Below, piece after piece: positions 52,052-61,277 of a stretch of DNA of 64,000 nucleotides. The DNA is from Chloroflexota bacterium. GTDB lineage: Bacteria > Chloroflexota > Anaerolineae > Aggregatilineales > Phototrophicaceae. The stretch lies in assembly GCA_026707665.1 (NCBI GenBank), contig JAPOWK010000126.1, positions 1-64,000 on the forward strand, given 5' to 3'. Position numbers and translations under genes: made by a program. Every line of letters begins with the position of its first letter. Positions within the stretch are counted from its first letter, which is position 1. Below the pieces are notes generated by a model, which did not search any database, was not told the origin of the DNA, and was given only the letters and a program-made list of their open reading frames with translations.

Positions 52052-52639
52052 CTATATGATATCGAGCGGCGGTTCGCCACAGCGCGCGCTCGCGTCGTAT
52101 ACGCGGAAGTTGAAGTCGGGCAGTGAGAGCACGCCGTACGTATGGGAGGTGGCGCGGGCGCATTTGAAGGTATAAAGCGAACCGGGATTGACCAGGCAGC
52201 CGCGCTCGGTTTTCATATGCAGCGGTAAATGCGTATGCCCGGTGACCAGGACATCGGCTTTCAACGAACGCAGCACCATCTTCAAATAAGTCGTGGACAG
52301 GTGATCGCGATACATGCCCCACATATTGTTGCCCGGTTTACCATGGCACATGTATACCGTCATCCCCGCCAACTCGCCCTGCCAATCCAGGGGCAAACTG
52401 CGCAGGTACTGCCGATTCTCCTGCCGGAGCCCGTAGAGCCATTCGTCATGATTGCCACGCGCTACCGGGATGCGGCGAGAGCGAATCATATCCACCACGC
52501 GGTCGGGATCGGGTCCGCGCCCGACTAAATCGCCCGCGCAAAGTATCTGGTCTACGTTATGATGTTCGGCAAATCGATCGAGCACATCCTCTAGCGCAGC
52601 GTAGTCAGCGTGTACGTCAGATATGATTCCAATCTGCAT
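52052..52639 (-). CDS. Metallophosphoesterase (YfcE/MJ0936-like)
   Basis: A 195-residue calcineurin-like phosphoesterase. All metal motifs are present: DVH (ISDVHADY), GDLVGRG, GNHDEW, CHG and GHTHLPL. Length fits the small YfcE/MJ0936 phosphodiesterases. ATG at 52639 is preferred over GTG at 52645. The substrate is unknown; a cyclic or simple phosphodiester is typical. Confidence 0.88.
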   Translation of the reverse strand: MQIGIISDVHADYAALEDVLDRFAEHHNVDQILCAGDLVGRGPDPDRVVDMIRSRRIPVARGNHDEWLYGLRQENRQYLRSLPLDWQGELAGMTVYMCHGKPGNNMWGMYRDHLSTTYLKMVLRSLKADVLVTGHTHLPLHMKTERGCLVNPGSLYTFKCARATSHTYGVLSLPDFNFRVYDASARCGEPPLDII

Positions 52640-52645
52640 CCGCAC

Positions 52646-53262
52646 TAGACCTTAACCGTTCACTACATCACTCATTATAATCCAGCTTCACCTTGCTGTA
52701 GAGGCGAGATATGCCAGGACCGCGATGGCAGCGGGATAGGACAATGGCAAGCCGGCCTACTTCTGACATATTCAACAGCGGACAGTGCCGTCAGCCAGTT
52801 ACACAATTGCAGACGGATTGCAGCTTGAATTGCTTAACAAATCTACAGAATCAAAAGCAATACTTCATCATAAAACTAAGTAAACTATATTAATTACCTT
52901 AAGTTACATACTTTTGTGAGAGTCTGCAATCATAGTGAGCAGGCGTGAAGGGAATTGGAGCGAGCGCGCCGGATGCGGTGGCCAACTTGGGGGAAATTCA
53001 GACTCCGGTAATTCGTACAAGAAATTCCTTTACTTCATTGTCGCTTTGTGATAAGGTATTGGTAGTATGGCATCTTGCGCTCTCGATCATCGCCATTGGA
53101 TTCATCCGCAAGCTGGCTGTTAATCTATGCAATTTCCGTTGACGACAGCGCAACACGTTCAAATCTATTAGGATGGATACCAACACAGTTCTCCGAGAGG
53201 CAAGATGCCAGTCCACTCGAATGACATTAGCATCATGTTAAGAAAGTTCAGGCGATATCAAC
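52646..53262. other. AT-rich intergenic region
   Basis: About 617 bases with no convincing gene. The stretch 52840-52930 is strikingly A+T-rich for this window (runs such as AAACTAAGTAAACTATATTA). Short open frames here have no SD or coding pattern. It could contain promoters for the flanking genes or be a foreign remnant. Confidence 0.4.
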
Positions 53263-53397
53263 ATGACCAGACTTACACTGCTGATCGCGACACTCGTATT
53301 GGTGATTCTTCTGCTGGTCGTACCGGCGATTGCTGGCAATGTGGGCGCCCAGCACTACAAGTTTAGCGTGAGCCCGGCTTTCCTGAATCTCGATTGA
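53263..53397 (+). CDS. Small secreted or membrane-bound peptide (44 residues)
   Basis: ATG at 53263 encodes a basic start, a long hydrophobic core (LLIATLVLVILLLVVPAIAG) and a short polar tail ending FLNLD. It looks like a signal peptide with a ~19-residue mature part, or a single-helix peptide. The SD is weak. It ends 21 bp before the convergent trhO stop. Confidence 0.4.
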   Translation: MTRLTLLIATLVLVILLLVVPAIAGNVGAQHYKFSVSPAFLNLD

Positions 53398-53417
53398 GCG
53401 GCGCGCGCCGCTTTGGC

Positions 53418-54224
53418 TCAGAGTAAGTTTTTTGAGCAGCACCGAGGACATTCTTCGTCCGTCACTTTGACGACGGCTTTGCAATCATCACAGATGGTAA
53501 TGCTACCCTTTTGCAAGCCATGGTCGAGGGACACGCGTTCATCAAAAACGAAGCACTCGCCTTCCCACAGCGACTCTTCCCTTTTAACTTTATCCAGATA
53601 ATGCAGGATGCCGCCGCGCAGATGGTAGACCGCTTGGAAGCCGCGGCCGAGCAGGAAGGCGCTGGCTTTCTCGCAGCGGATACCGCCGGTACAGAACATG
53701 GCGACGCGTCTGTGCCGAGCCGGGTCGAGGTTCTCGCTCATAAATCGCGGCAATTGATGGAATGACTCGGTCTCGGGATTGTGCGACCCGCGAAACGTAC
53801 CCATCCGCACTTCGTAATCATTGCGGGCATCCAGCAGAAGCACATCATCCTCCGTGATCAGGCGGTTCCAGTCTTCCGGCTCGACGTAAGCGCCGGCGCG
53901 AGCTCGCGGGTCGATTCCCGGCACTTTCATCGCCACGATTTCCCGCTTCAAGCGTACCTTCATCCGCCCGAAGGGAATGACATCGTGAAAAGAATCCTTC
54001 ACCAGAAGGTCGGCCAAACGCACATCAGCGCGCAGAAATGTAAGCGCCGATTCCACGGCGGTCCGCTCGCCAGCGATTGCCCCATTGATGCCTTCGCTCG
54101 CAAGCAGGATCGTGCCGCGGACGGGTAGCGCGCGGCAAAAGTCGAGCAGCGCCGGGCGCAAGTCCCGATAATCGGGCAGCGGAACAAACTTGTAGAAGGC
54201 GGCAATGCGGACCGGCTTTTCCAT
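53418..54224 (-). CDS. trhO: tRNA uridine 34 hydroxylase TrhO (YceA), rhodanese-like
   Basis: A 268-residue protein with an N-terminal acylphosphatase-like/UPF0176 domain (FYKFVPLPDYRDLRPALLDF, GTILLASEGINGAIAG), a rhodanese domain with the active-site Cys in FCTGGIRCEKAS, and a C-terminal zinc-like Cys set (CDDC, CPRCC). TrhO makes 5-hydroxyuridine at tRNA wobble position 34 with O2. ATG at 54224 chosen; an upstream ATG at 54245 has a poor SD spacing. Confidence 0.9.
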   Translation of the reverse strand: MEKPVRIAAFYKFVPLPDYRDLRPALLDFCRALPVRGTILLASEGINGAIAGERTAVESALTFLRADVRLADLLVKDSFHDVIPFGRMKVRLKREIVAMKVPGIDPRARAGAYVEPEDWNRLITEDDVLLLDARNDYEVRMGTFRGSHNPETESFHQLPRFMSENLDPARHRRVAMFCTGGIRCEKASAFLLGRGFQAVYHLRGGILHYLDKVKREESLWEGECFVFDERVSLDHGLQKGSITICDDCKAVVKVTDEECPRCCSKNLL

Positions 54225-54371
54225 GGACAGGGCACTCTCCATCATACCCCGTTATTGTAGGCGGGCGACGCAACAATGTGCAGGCGAAATCGGGCGCTTG
54301 ACCGGTGAGTGCGCTGGCGCGTAGGTTTCGCGCAGGCAAAGCTCGAGACTGCGTATGCTATACTCAATGGC

Positions 54372-55544
54372 ATGAGGGTTGGACTGAACGCGCATTTGCT
54401 TTCGGGGCGGGTGGGGTATCGCCGAGCCGGGATTCACGGCTACATCAGCAATTTGCTGCGCGATTTGCCCAGCCAGGCGCCGCCCGATTGGCAGTTTGAG
54501 GCGATGGTGGGCGCAGGGAACAGCGCGGCATATCCCGGTGTCAGCATGTGGAGGGCGCGCCTGGATACCGAGGCGCCCTGGCGCCGCATCTTTTGGGAGC
54601 AAGCCGTGCAGCCCTGGCAGCTTCGCCGTTATGACCTCTATCACGCGCTGGCATTTGTCGCGCCGATCGTCTTGACCGCGCCGATGGTCGTCACCGTCTA
54701 TGATCTAAGTTTTCTGCGTTTTCCCGCCCGGCTAAGCACCGCCCGGCGGCTTTATCTGCGCGCGATGACCGCTTTGACCTGCGCGCGAGCCCGGCGTGTG
54801 CTCGCGATCAGCCAGAGCACCGCGAACGATTTAACGGCGCGTCTGGGCGTGCCAGCGAGCAAAATTGACGTGACGCCGCTGGGCTACGACAAAGCCCTTT
54901 TTCGCCCCTTGCTGGGCGCCGATATCAGTCACTTTCGGCGCAAGCAGGGATTGCCGAAACGCTTCTGGCTCTTCATCGGCACTTTAGAGCCGCGCAAGAA
55001 TCTGCCACTGCTGCTGCAAGCCTACGCGCGCCTGGGCCAGGCGGAGCGCCTGCCTCTGATCCTCGGCGGTGGCAGCGGCTGGAGGGCGCAAGATGTATTC
55101 GCCACGATCGAGCGCCTGGAGCTGGGCGACTGGGTCAAGCATGCCGGTTTCATCCCTACCGCCGACCTGCCGTTTTGGTACAATTGCGCGGAAGCATTCC
55201 TGTATCCATCGGTCTATGAAGGTTTCGGGCTGCCGGTATTGGAAGCGATGGCTTGTGGCACACCGGTCATCACGACAGACGTTTCGTCGCTGCCCGAAGT
55301 GGCGGGCGAGGCGGCACAATGCCTGCCACCCAGCGAAATCGACCTTTGGGCCGGGGCGCTAAGAGATCTTACGAAAAATGGTGAATGGCGCGAATTGGCG
55401 CGGACGCGCGGCTTGAAACGCGCACAACAGTTCAGCTGGGCGCGGACGGCCGAGCTGACCCTCAATTGCTATCGCAAGGCGACTCTCGCTCGCAATCGCC
55501 CGCTCGGCGAAAACGAAAAGGTGACACAGGTTGAAACCAAATAA
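54372..55544 (+). CDS. Glycosyltransferase family 4
   Basis: A 390-residue GT-B enzyme. The N-terminus reads RVGLNAHLLSG..GYRRAGIHGYISNLL, as in GT4 enzymes of polysaccharide clusters. The donor half has FIGTLEPRKNLPLLLQAY, GGGSGW and PSVYEGFGLPVLEAMACGTPVI. ATG at 54372 fits; the upstream in-frame stretch is not typical. It precedes the polyprenyl-phosphate sugar transferase by 57 bp, and the two probably act in the same glycan pathway. Confidence 0.88.
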   Translation: MRVGLNAHLLSGRVGYRRAGIHGYISNLLRDLPSQAPPDWQFEAMVGAGNSAAYPGVSMWRARLDTEAPWRRIFWEQAVQPWQLRRYDLYHALAFVAPIVLTAPMVVTVYDLSFLRFPARLSTARRLYLRAMTALTCARARRVLAISQSTANDLTARLGVPASKIDVTPLGYDKALFRPLLGADISHFRRKQGLPKRFWLFIGTLEPRKNLPLLLQAYARLGQAERLPLILGGGSGWRAQDVFATIERLELGDWVKHAGFIPTADLPFWYNCAEAFLYPSVYEGFGLPVLEAMACGTPVITTDVSSLPEVAGEAAQCLPPSEIDLWAGALRDLTKNGEWRELARTRGLKRAQQFSWARTAELTLNCYRKATLARNRPLGENEKVTQVETK

Positions 55545-55601
55545 ACCTCGCTTAAGGAGCCGGCAGAAGCCCGTCTTAGCGAGCTGGCTCTGCGATACGC
55601 G

Positions 55602-57050
55602 ATGAGTACGCATTTGACACTATCGGAACGCCCCACGCTGGAACCGCGCTGGCTGCTGCCATTGATCGACGGCGCGCTCGCTTTTCTGGCCTTCGGCGCC
55701 GCCTACATACTGCGTTACGACTTACAGATCATCCGTCCCGTCTATGATCCGCTGGAGCGCGGATTTGGACCATACATCCCTTTTGCCGCGCTCTACGCCA
55801 TATTCATCTGGCTGAACTTCCAGCGCAATGGCTTGTATCGCAACATCGCGGGCCGCGCCTGGCTGGAAGAAGTGTACTATGTCGCCAGCAGCGTCGCCGT
55901 CTCCATCGTCATTGTGCTGGCGATGTTCTTCATCCTGCAGCCCTTGGCGACCAGCCGCCTGATGCTGATCTATGTCGCGGCTTTGACCCTGATCGCCAGC
56001 GCGCTTTCGCGGCTGATTCGGCGTTGGATATTGGCATATCTGCGTCATCAAGGTTTAGGCATACAACGTGTGCTCATCGTTGGCATGGGCGAAGTCGGCC
56101 GTTCGCTGCTGGGCATTATGCTGACTCGGCCGGAATTCGGTTATCGCCCGGTAGGTTTCCTGGATGACGACCAGGAGAAAACGGCCGCTGGCATGGGGCG
56201 CGTTGAGGCTTTGGGCGGCACAGACAATTTGGCTGCGGTCATCCATCGGGAGATGATCGACACGGTAGTCATCACCTTCCGCTGGAAGCACTATGACCTG
56301 ATCCAGGCGCTTACCGAGGTCTGCCGCGAGACCGGCGCCGATGTGCGCATCGTGCCCGAGATCATGCAGTTGAATATCCGTCAAGTGCAAGTGGAGAACC
56401 TCGATGGCATTCCGCTGCTGGGCATCGGCGCTCATCGCTCCATGAGCCGAGCCAATCAACTGCTGAAGCGGAGCCTGGATGTTCTGGTGGTCATACTCGG
56501 TCTGCCGCTGTGGGCGCCAATCAGTCTCTTGGTGGCGCTGGCGCTCTACCTTGAGGGCGAAGGACCGGTCATTTATCGGCAGGCGCGCGTTGGCAAGGAT
56601 GGTCGATCCTTCGAGATGTTAAAGTTCCGCAGCATGATCGAGAATGCCGAGGCCTTGCAAGAAGCGATGCTGCGCGAATCGGGCGAAGATCCGCGCCATC
56701 CCAAATTCGTCGATGACCCGCGCGTCACCGGTGTCGGCAAGTTTCTGCGCCGCACCAGCCTCGATGAGCTGCCCAATCTGATCAATGTCATCCGCGGCGA
56801 GATGAGCTTGGTCGGTCCCCGGCCGCCGACGCCAAACGAAGTCGAGCTCTACGAAGCGCGTCACACTCGGCGCCTGCAAATCACGCCGGGCATGACGGGC
56901 TGGTGGCAAGTACGCGGGCGCAGCAATGTGCCCTTCGATGAGATGTTCGAGATGGATATGTATTACATCGAGAATTGGTCCATCGCGATGGATATCGAAA
57001 TCTTGATGCTCACCATCCCGCGGGTATTCCTGCGCAGCGGCGCCATCTAA
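55602..57050 (+). CDS. Polyprenyl-phosphate sugar-1-phosphate transferase (initiating glycosyltransferase)
   Basis: A 482-residue WbaP/EpsL-like enzyme: four to five N-terminal helices, a Rossmann-like middle domain (VLIVGMGEVGRSLL), another helix, then the catalytic block FRSMIENAE, FLRRTSLDELPNLINV and MSLVGPRPP followed by GMTGWWQVRGRS. It transfers a sugar-1-phosphate to undecaprenyl phosphate, starting exopolysaccharide or O-unit assembly. A weak SD is present. No flippase or polymerase is in the window. Confidence 0.9.
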   Translation: MSTHLTLSERPTLEPRWLLPLIDGALAFLAFGAAYILRYDLQIIRPVYDPLERGFGPYIPFAALYAIFIWLNFQRNGLYRNIAGRAWLEEVYYVASSVAVSIVIVLAMFFILQPLATSRLMLIYVAALTLIASALSRLIRRWILAYLRHQGLGIQRVLIVGMGEVGRSLLGIMLTRPEFGYRPVGFLDDDQEKTAAGMGRVEALGGTDNLAAVIHREMIDTVVITFRWKHYDLIQALTEVCRETGADVRIVPEIMQLNIRQVQVENLDGIPLLGIGAHRSMSRANQLLKRSLDVLVVILGLPLWAPISLLVALALYLEGEGPVIYRQARVGKDGRSFEMLKFRSMIENAEALQEAMLRESGEDPRHPKFVDDPRVTGVGKFLRRTSLDELPNLINVIRGEMSLVGPRPPTPNEVELYEARHTRRLQITPGMTGWWQVRGRSNVPFDEMFEMDMYYIENWSIAMDIEILMLTIPRVFLRSGAI

Positions 57051-57287
57051 CGTACCCTTCTCCCCTTGGATCGGGCAACACCGTAACGGCGCGTGGCGGC
57101 GCCACAGCCCAGGTTGACCGTTTTCGTCAAAACAAGGTTTGTCTCTGTACGACACTTTACGACAATCTTTGTTACCCCCGTCCACCGATCAGCCGGCGCA
57201 GCAACGGACATGAATTGCCAATTGCTGCGCCCTTAGGCATAATGCGATCAACAGCACAGACCCCCTCGATAACTATGAGTGGGAATC

Positions 57288-59561
57288 ATGGTCCCTAGTT
57301 TCCGAGTACTTCCTATTGTGCTCTTCGTCGTTCTGTTGAGCTTGAGCGCCTGCGAGTCGGCGTTGCTTCAAGAGAGTTTGACGGCGGCTACCCCTTCCCC
57401 TGCCCCGGAGATTGAGGCGACCGCCGGCGAGCCGGCCGATGTCCTGGCTGCTTTCATCGGCGCCTGGGCACGCGAGGATTACGAGGCGATGTATCGGCTG
57501 ATCGCTGCGCGCAGCCGCGAGCTATATCCGCTGCAGCGCTTCATCAACCAGTATACGGCGGCGCACAGTGTCATTCGCTTCGCCGGCGTCAGTCACCGGC
57601 TGAAGACGGTGACCAATCAAGGCAGGACCGCCGTAATCAATTACGATATCGTGATTGACTCGCCGACCTTTGGCGAAATCACCGATGAAGATCGCGAGAT
57701 GCGCTTGATTCAAGAAGGCGGCTGGAAGATCGCCTGGTCGTCGATGGATATCTTCGACGGCTTGTCGAGCCGAGCGCGCCTGACTGAACGCGCGGACTTC
57801 CCGCCGCGCGCCAATATCTACGATCGCAACGGTAAGCTGCTGGCGGAAGAAGGGGGCGAAGTCTACAGCTTATACGTGGTTAAGCAGGATATGCCCAACA
57901 TTGAAGATTGCCTGCGGACTTTGGCGGAGGCGACCCTGCGGCAGATCAGCTCGCTGCGCGGCGACTTCGCCAATTATCTCGCCGAAACGCGCTTCCACGT
58001 TGCTGAGATGGACCCGGTCAGATTTACAAGATATCGCGAGGCGCTAGCGGCGGATTGCGCCATTACGCGGACGGAGGGACCCTTCAGCAAGATCCTGACT
58101 TATCGTTCGCGCAGCTACTACGGGCACGGCATCGCCACGCATATCGTCGGCTACATCGGCGCGGTGCCGGCCGATGAGCTGGAACGCTGGGAAGCGCGCG
58201 GTCGTTCGGCTGGGGACCTCGTGGGCAGAGCGGGCATTGAAGAAGCCTATGAAGATACATTGGCTGGCAGACCGCAGCGTTATCTGCGCATCGTCGACGG
58301 TGGCAGCCTGGTCATCCGTGAATTGGCCGGCGCCGTTGGCTCAGCGCCGAGCGCGGTGACTTTGACGATTGATCGCGACTTGCAGGAGATCACAGCACAA
58401 GCGCTGGCCGACGCCGTCAGCTATGCGGTGCCGAATTGGGGCGGCATCACCGCGGGTGGCGCGCTGGTCGCCCTGGATTTGCGCACGGGGGAGATCTTGG
58501 CTCTGGCGAGCTACCCCAGCTTCGACCCGCATATCTTCAATCCTGAGACTTCATACAACATTGGCAACGCCGTGCTGCGGCTGGACCGGGATGTACGCAA
58601 TCCCTTCGTCAACAAGGCGCTTGCCGAGCAGTATACGCCCGGATCGGTTTACAAGATCGTGACAGCGTTGGCGGCCGCTGCGGAACGAATCTGGGCGCCG
58701 GAAGCGATTTTTGAATGCGGCTACATCTGGCGCGGCGGCGAATATGGCGATTCCGAGCGGCGCCGCACCGACTGGCGCCTGCTGGAAGATCGCGAACCGA
58801 CCGGACCCGTCAACATGCCCCAGGCGCTGGCAGCTTCCTGCAATCCCTTTTTCTACGAGATGGGCGCGCTGATGTATCGCGAGGATCCCTTGATGCAAGT
58901 GCGTTACGCCGAACTGCTTGGCTTTGGCGCGCCCAGCGGACTGGTCGGGCTCGGCATTGAGGCGGCCGGCACGGTGTCGCCACCACGCGAGCCGGCGGCC
59001 GCGATCAATAACGCCATCGGTCAAGGCGAGGTGACGGTGACCGTGCTGCAAATGGCGCAATTGGCGGCGCTGATCGCCAACGGCGGGCAACTCTATCAGC
59101 CCTACATCGTCAGCCACGTTGGCATTGAAGGCGAAGCGGATTACACCGTGGTCAACGAAAGGACGCTGAAGGCGCAGTTGCCGCTGGACGAAGAAGCGCT
59201 ACGGGTTGTGCGCGAGGGCATGTGCATGGTGACCACGGTGGAGGACCTGGGCACGGCCGAATTTGTCTTTCGGGGAGCGCCCTACCAGCTCTGCGGAAAG
59301 ACGGGTACGGCGGAAACGGCCGGCAATCCCCATGCCTGGTTCGTCGCCTTTTATCCGCGGGAGAACCCGAAAATCGCCTTCGCCGGGGTGATGGCGCAAT
59401 CCCGCGAGGGCTCGGAGGTGGTCGCGCCGCTGATCCGCCGCATCCTCGATGTCTATTACGGTCATCCTGTTGAGCCCTTCCCCGAGTGGTGGGAGGAACC
59501 CTACGTCCCCGTGAAATCTCAGCAGCAGGCGCTGGCCGAGTTTCTGGCCGAGGAGAATTAG
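57288..59561 (+). CDS. Class B penicillin-binding protein (lipoprotein, MecA-N-like domain)
   Basis: A 757-residue peptidoglycan transpeptidase. A lipobox (LLSLSAC) replaces the usual N-terminal helix. An NTF2-like MecA_N domain (~residues 45-150) and a dimerisation domain follow. The transpeptidase has TPGSVYKIV (SxxK, ~449), ASCNPF (SxN, ~516) and CGKTGTAE (KTG, ~670). It cross-links peptidoglycan outside the membrane. ATG at 57288 preferred over GTG at 57279. It overlaps the convergent 3D-domain gene by 4 bp. Confidence 0.88.
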   Translation: MVPSFRVLPIVLFVVLLSLSACESALLQESLTAATPSPAPEIEATAGEPADVLAAFIGAWAREDYEAMYRLIAARSRELYPLQRFINQYTAAHSVIRFAGVSHRLKTVTNQGRTAVINYDIVIDSPTFGEITDEDREMRLIQEGGWKIAWSSMDIFDGLSSRARLTERADFPPRANIYDRNGKLLAEEGGEVYSLYVVKQDMPNIEDCLRTLAEATLRQISSLRGDFANYLAETRFHVAEMDPVRFTRYREALAADCAITRTEGPFSKILTYRSRSYYGHGIATHIVGYIGAVPADELERWEARGRSAGDLVGRAGIEEAYEDTLAGRPQRYLRIVDGGSLVIRELAGAVGSAPSAVTLTIDRDLQEITAQALADAVSYAVPNWGGITAGGALVALDLRTGEILALASYPSFDPHIFNPETSYNIGNAVLRLDRDVRNPFVNKALAEQYTPGSVYKIVTALAAAAERIWAPEAIFECGYIWRGGEYGDSERRRTDWRLLEDREPTGPVNMPQALAASCNPFFYEMGALMYREDPLMQVRYAELLGFGAPSGLVGLGIEAAGTVSPPREPAAAINNAIGQGEVTVTVLQMAQLAALIANGGQLYQPYIVSHVGIEGEADYTVVNERTLKAQLPLDEEALRVVREGMCMVTTVEDLGTAEFVFRGAPYQLCGKTGTAETAGNPHAWFVAFYPRENPKIAFAGVMAQSREGSEVVAPLIRRILDVYYGHPVEPFPEWWEEPYVPVKSQQQALAEFLAEEN

Positions 59562-61111
59562 CCGCTGCAGCCACCGCTGGGATAGCTGACGCTGGGCCGC
59601 CAGGCGGGCAGTATGTGAATGATCTTTTCCGGTGGGGGCCAGAGGTGATACACCCAGGTGTAGCGCGTGTGCGCCTTCGCCGCCTCCGCTTCGGCGCGGC
59701 TGCCGTAGCCAAGATCAATCCAGAAATCTGTGCTTCGAGGTCCGGCGCCGGTATCGCGTATCGTGCCTCTTCCATAGCCGGGCACGTAAACCGAGGTGTA
59801 ATAGGGAATGATGTGGGGCTTCGCGGCGATGACGCCTTTTGCCAGCGTCGCACCGGTCGCGGTCGCGCGGCTCCCTCCTTGCGATTCCGGGTCATAATTC
59901 GTGGCAATCACGCAGACGCGGCGCCAATAACCCAAGTCGGTTCCGGGGACTGTGCCCACGACTTCGACCTTGGAGCCATAAGCAACAATCTTGTCAATCG
60001 GCGCTTCTACGACGACCCTTTCGATCAGCTCGCGCTCGACCTCGACGCCGTTTTCGTATCGGAGGCGAAAGCGGGTCTCTTCGGCGCCGGCTCGCCCTTC
60101 TTGCCTGACTGCGACCTCATCGAGATGCAAGCCAGCGTCCAACTGCGTCACTTGCGAAAAGTTGATTGGCACGCGTTCCGCGACGATTTCTTCCGTGACG
60201 CGCCTGACTTCAATCGTCATGTCCGCGCGGACGGCCGTATCCGCGGCTGGCAGAACATAATCCAAGCCAAAGAGCGGCGCATTCAGTTCGATCAGCGCGT
60301 CCCCCACAAGAGCCGCGCTAGTCCGCGCTTCAATGACCAAGCCATCGACCAGCAGCTTGACAGGCCGCGCCCGCTTGATGCGCACGGTGATTTCGGCGGC
60401 GGGCGCCGTATCCAAGGGAGGGCTCACCTGGTCGGTCGGATGTAAGGAGATGCCAGTTTCCAAGAGTGCGTCGCCGATGCTGTCGGCATTCGTCACAATG
60501 GTGGACGCGGCGCCGTCATCCATGATCGTCAGTTGGATGGCGCGGCGAATGCGAATATGCTGCGCCGGCACCGTCCAATCAGGCAGCGCATCGGCATAGG
60601 CGAGCGCGCCATTGACCCAGATCTTGTCCGCCTCCTGCACAGCGATGTCCGCGCTAACAAGAATATCCCAAGGATTCTCCAGCAGAGTCGGCAATTGGCG
60701 CTCGCTGCCGTCAACGATGATGGTGACCGCGCGCGGCGGCCGGAGGCGAATGACCATGCCCTCAACGAGTGGCTCGCTCTCCGAATATGACCGTTTGGCC
60801 CATTCCGCGGTTTCCAGCCCAAGCTCGCTCAGCAATTCGCCGACGGTTTCGTGTCGCGTCTGCAGCGATTGCAGGGCGCCGTCATCGTCTATACTGACCT
60901 GGATCGCGCCGAGTTCAGCTCTGTTCCGCGGCGGTATCGCGCGGAGGAATAGGACCAGCGTGAAGATAAGCGTACACGAGGTCGTCAAAATGATCGTCAG
61001 CAGCAGTCGGCGTTCGGCACTTGCCCGCCGGGGACGCTGGCTCCTGAATGCAGGGAGCCCGCGATGGCGTTCGCTTGCGGTCTTCGGCTGCTGGCTATCG
61101 CGCCGTGTCAT
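59558..61111 (-). CDS. Cell-wall protein with DUF348, G5 and 3D domains (YabE/Rpf-like)
   Basis: A 517-residue protein with one N-terminal helix (LLLTIILTTSCTLIFTLVLFL), three DUF348 repeats (about 75-270), a G5 domain (~300-385) and a C-terminal 3D domain with the three Asp (GTIRDTGAGPRSTDFWIDLG). 3D domains carry MltA-like lytic transglycosylase folds, as in YabE and resuscitation-promoting relatives. It therefore likely remodels peptidoglycan, convergent to the PBP gene. The C-terminus is Cys-containing (SGGCSG). Confidence 0.86.
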   Translation of the reverse strand: MTRRDSQQPKTASERHRGLPAFRSQRPRRASAERRLLLTIILTTSCTLIFTLVLFLRAIPPRNRAELGAIQVSIDDDGALQSLQTRHETVGELLSELGLETAEWAKRSYSESEPLVEGMVIRLRPPRAVTIIVDGSERQLPTLLENPWDILVSADIAVQEADKIWVNGALAYADALPDWTVPAQHIRIRRAIQLTIMDDGAASTIVTNADSIGDALLETGISLHPTDQVSPPLDTAPAAEITVRIKRARPVKLLVDGLVIEARTSAALVGDALIELNAPLFGLDYVLPAADTAVRADMTIEVRRVTEEIVAERVPINFSQVTQLDAGLHLDEVAVRQEGRAGAEETRFRLRYENGVEVERELIERVVVEAPIDKIVAYGSKVEVVGTVPGTDLGYWRRVCVIATNYDPESQGGSRATATGATLAKGVIAAKPHIIPYYTSVYVPGYGRGTIRDTGAGPRSTDFWIDLGYGSRAEAEAAKAHTRYTWVYHLWPPPEKIIHILPAWRPSVSYPSGGCSG

Positions 61112-61212
61112 GTAGCCGAGTTTACCCAGACGCCTCGGTAATGAACAGGAAAAGGCTGGACGCCATCACTTTACCCATGCAAGGGGCTCACTCTAACTTA
61201 CAAAAATGCAGC

Positions 61213-61241
61213 TTGACATTGACACAGTCCGCACACATAAT
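61213..61241 (+). promoter_or_regulatory. Sigma-70-type promoter of the metal ABC operon
   Basis: TTGACA (61213-61218), exactly 17 bases, CATAAT (61236-61241). AAGGGGA then precedes the ATG at 61278. No clear Zur or Mur palindrome was found between. Confidence 0.65.
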
Positions 61242-61277
61242 GAGACGAAGTATCAATAAGATAAGGGGAAGCGATTC

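Noticed and set aside
52945..53142. Open frame of 65 codons on + strand
   Set aside because: No SD, no conserved pattern and mixed composition; not distinguishable from chance.
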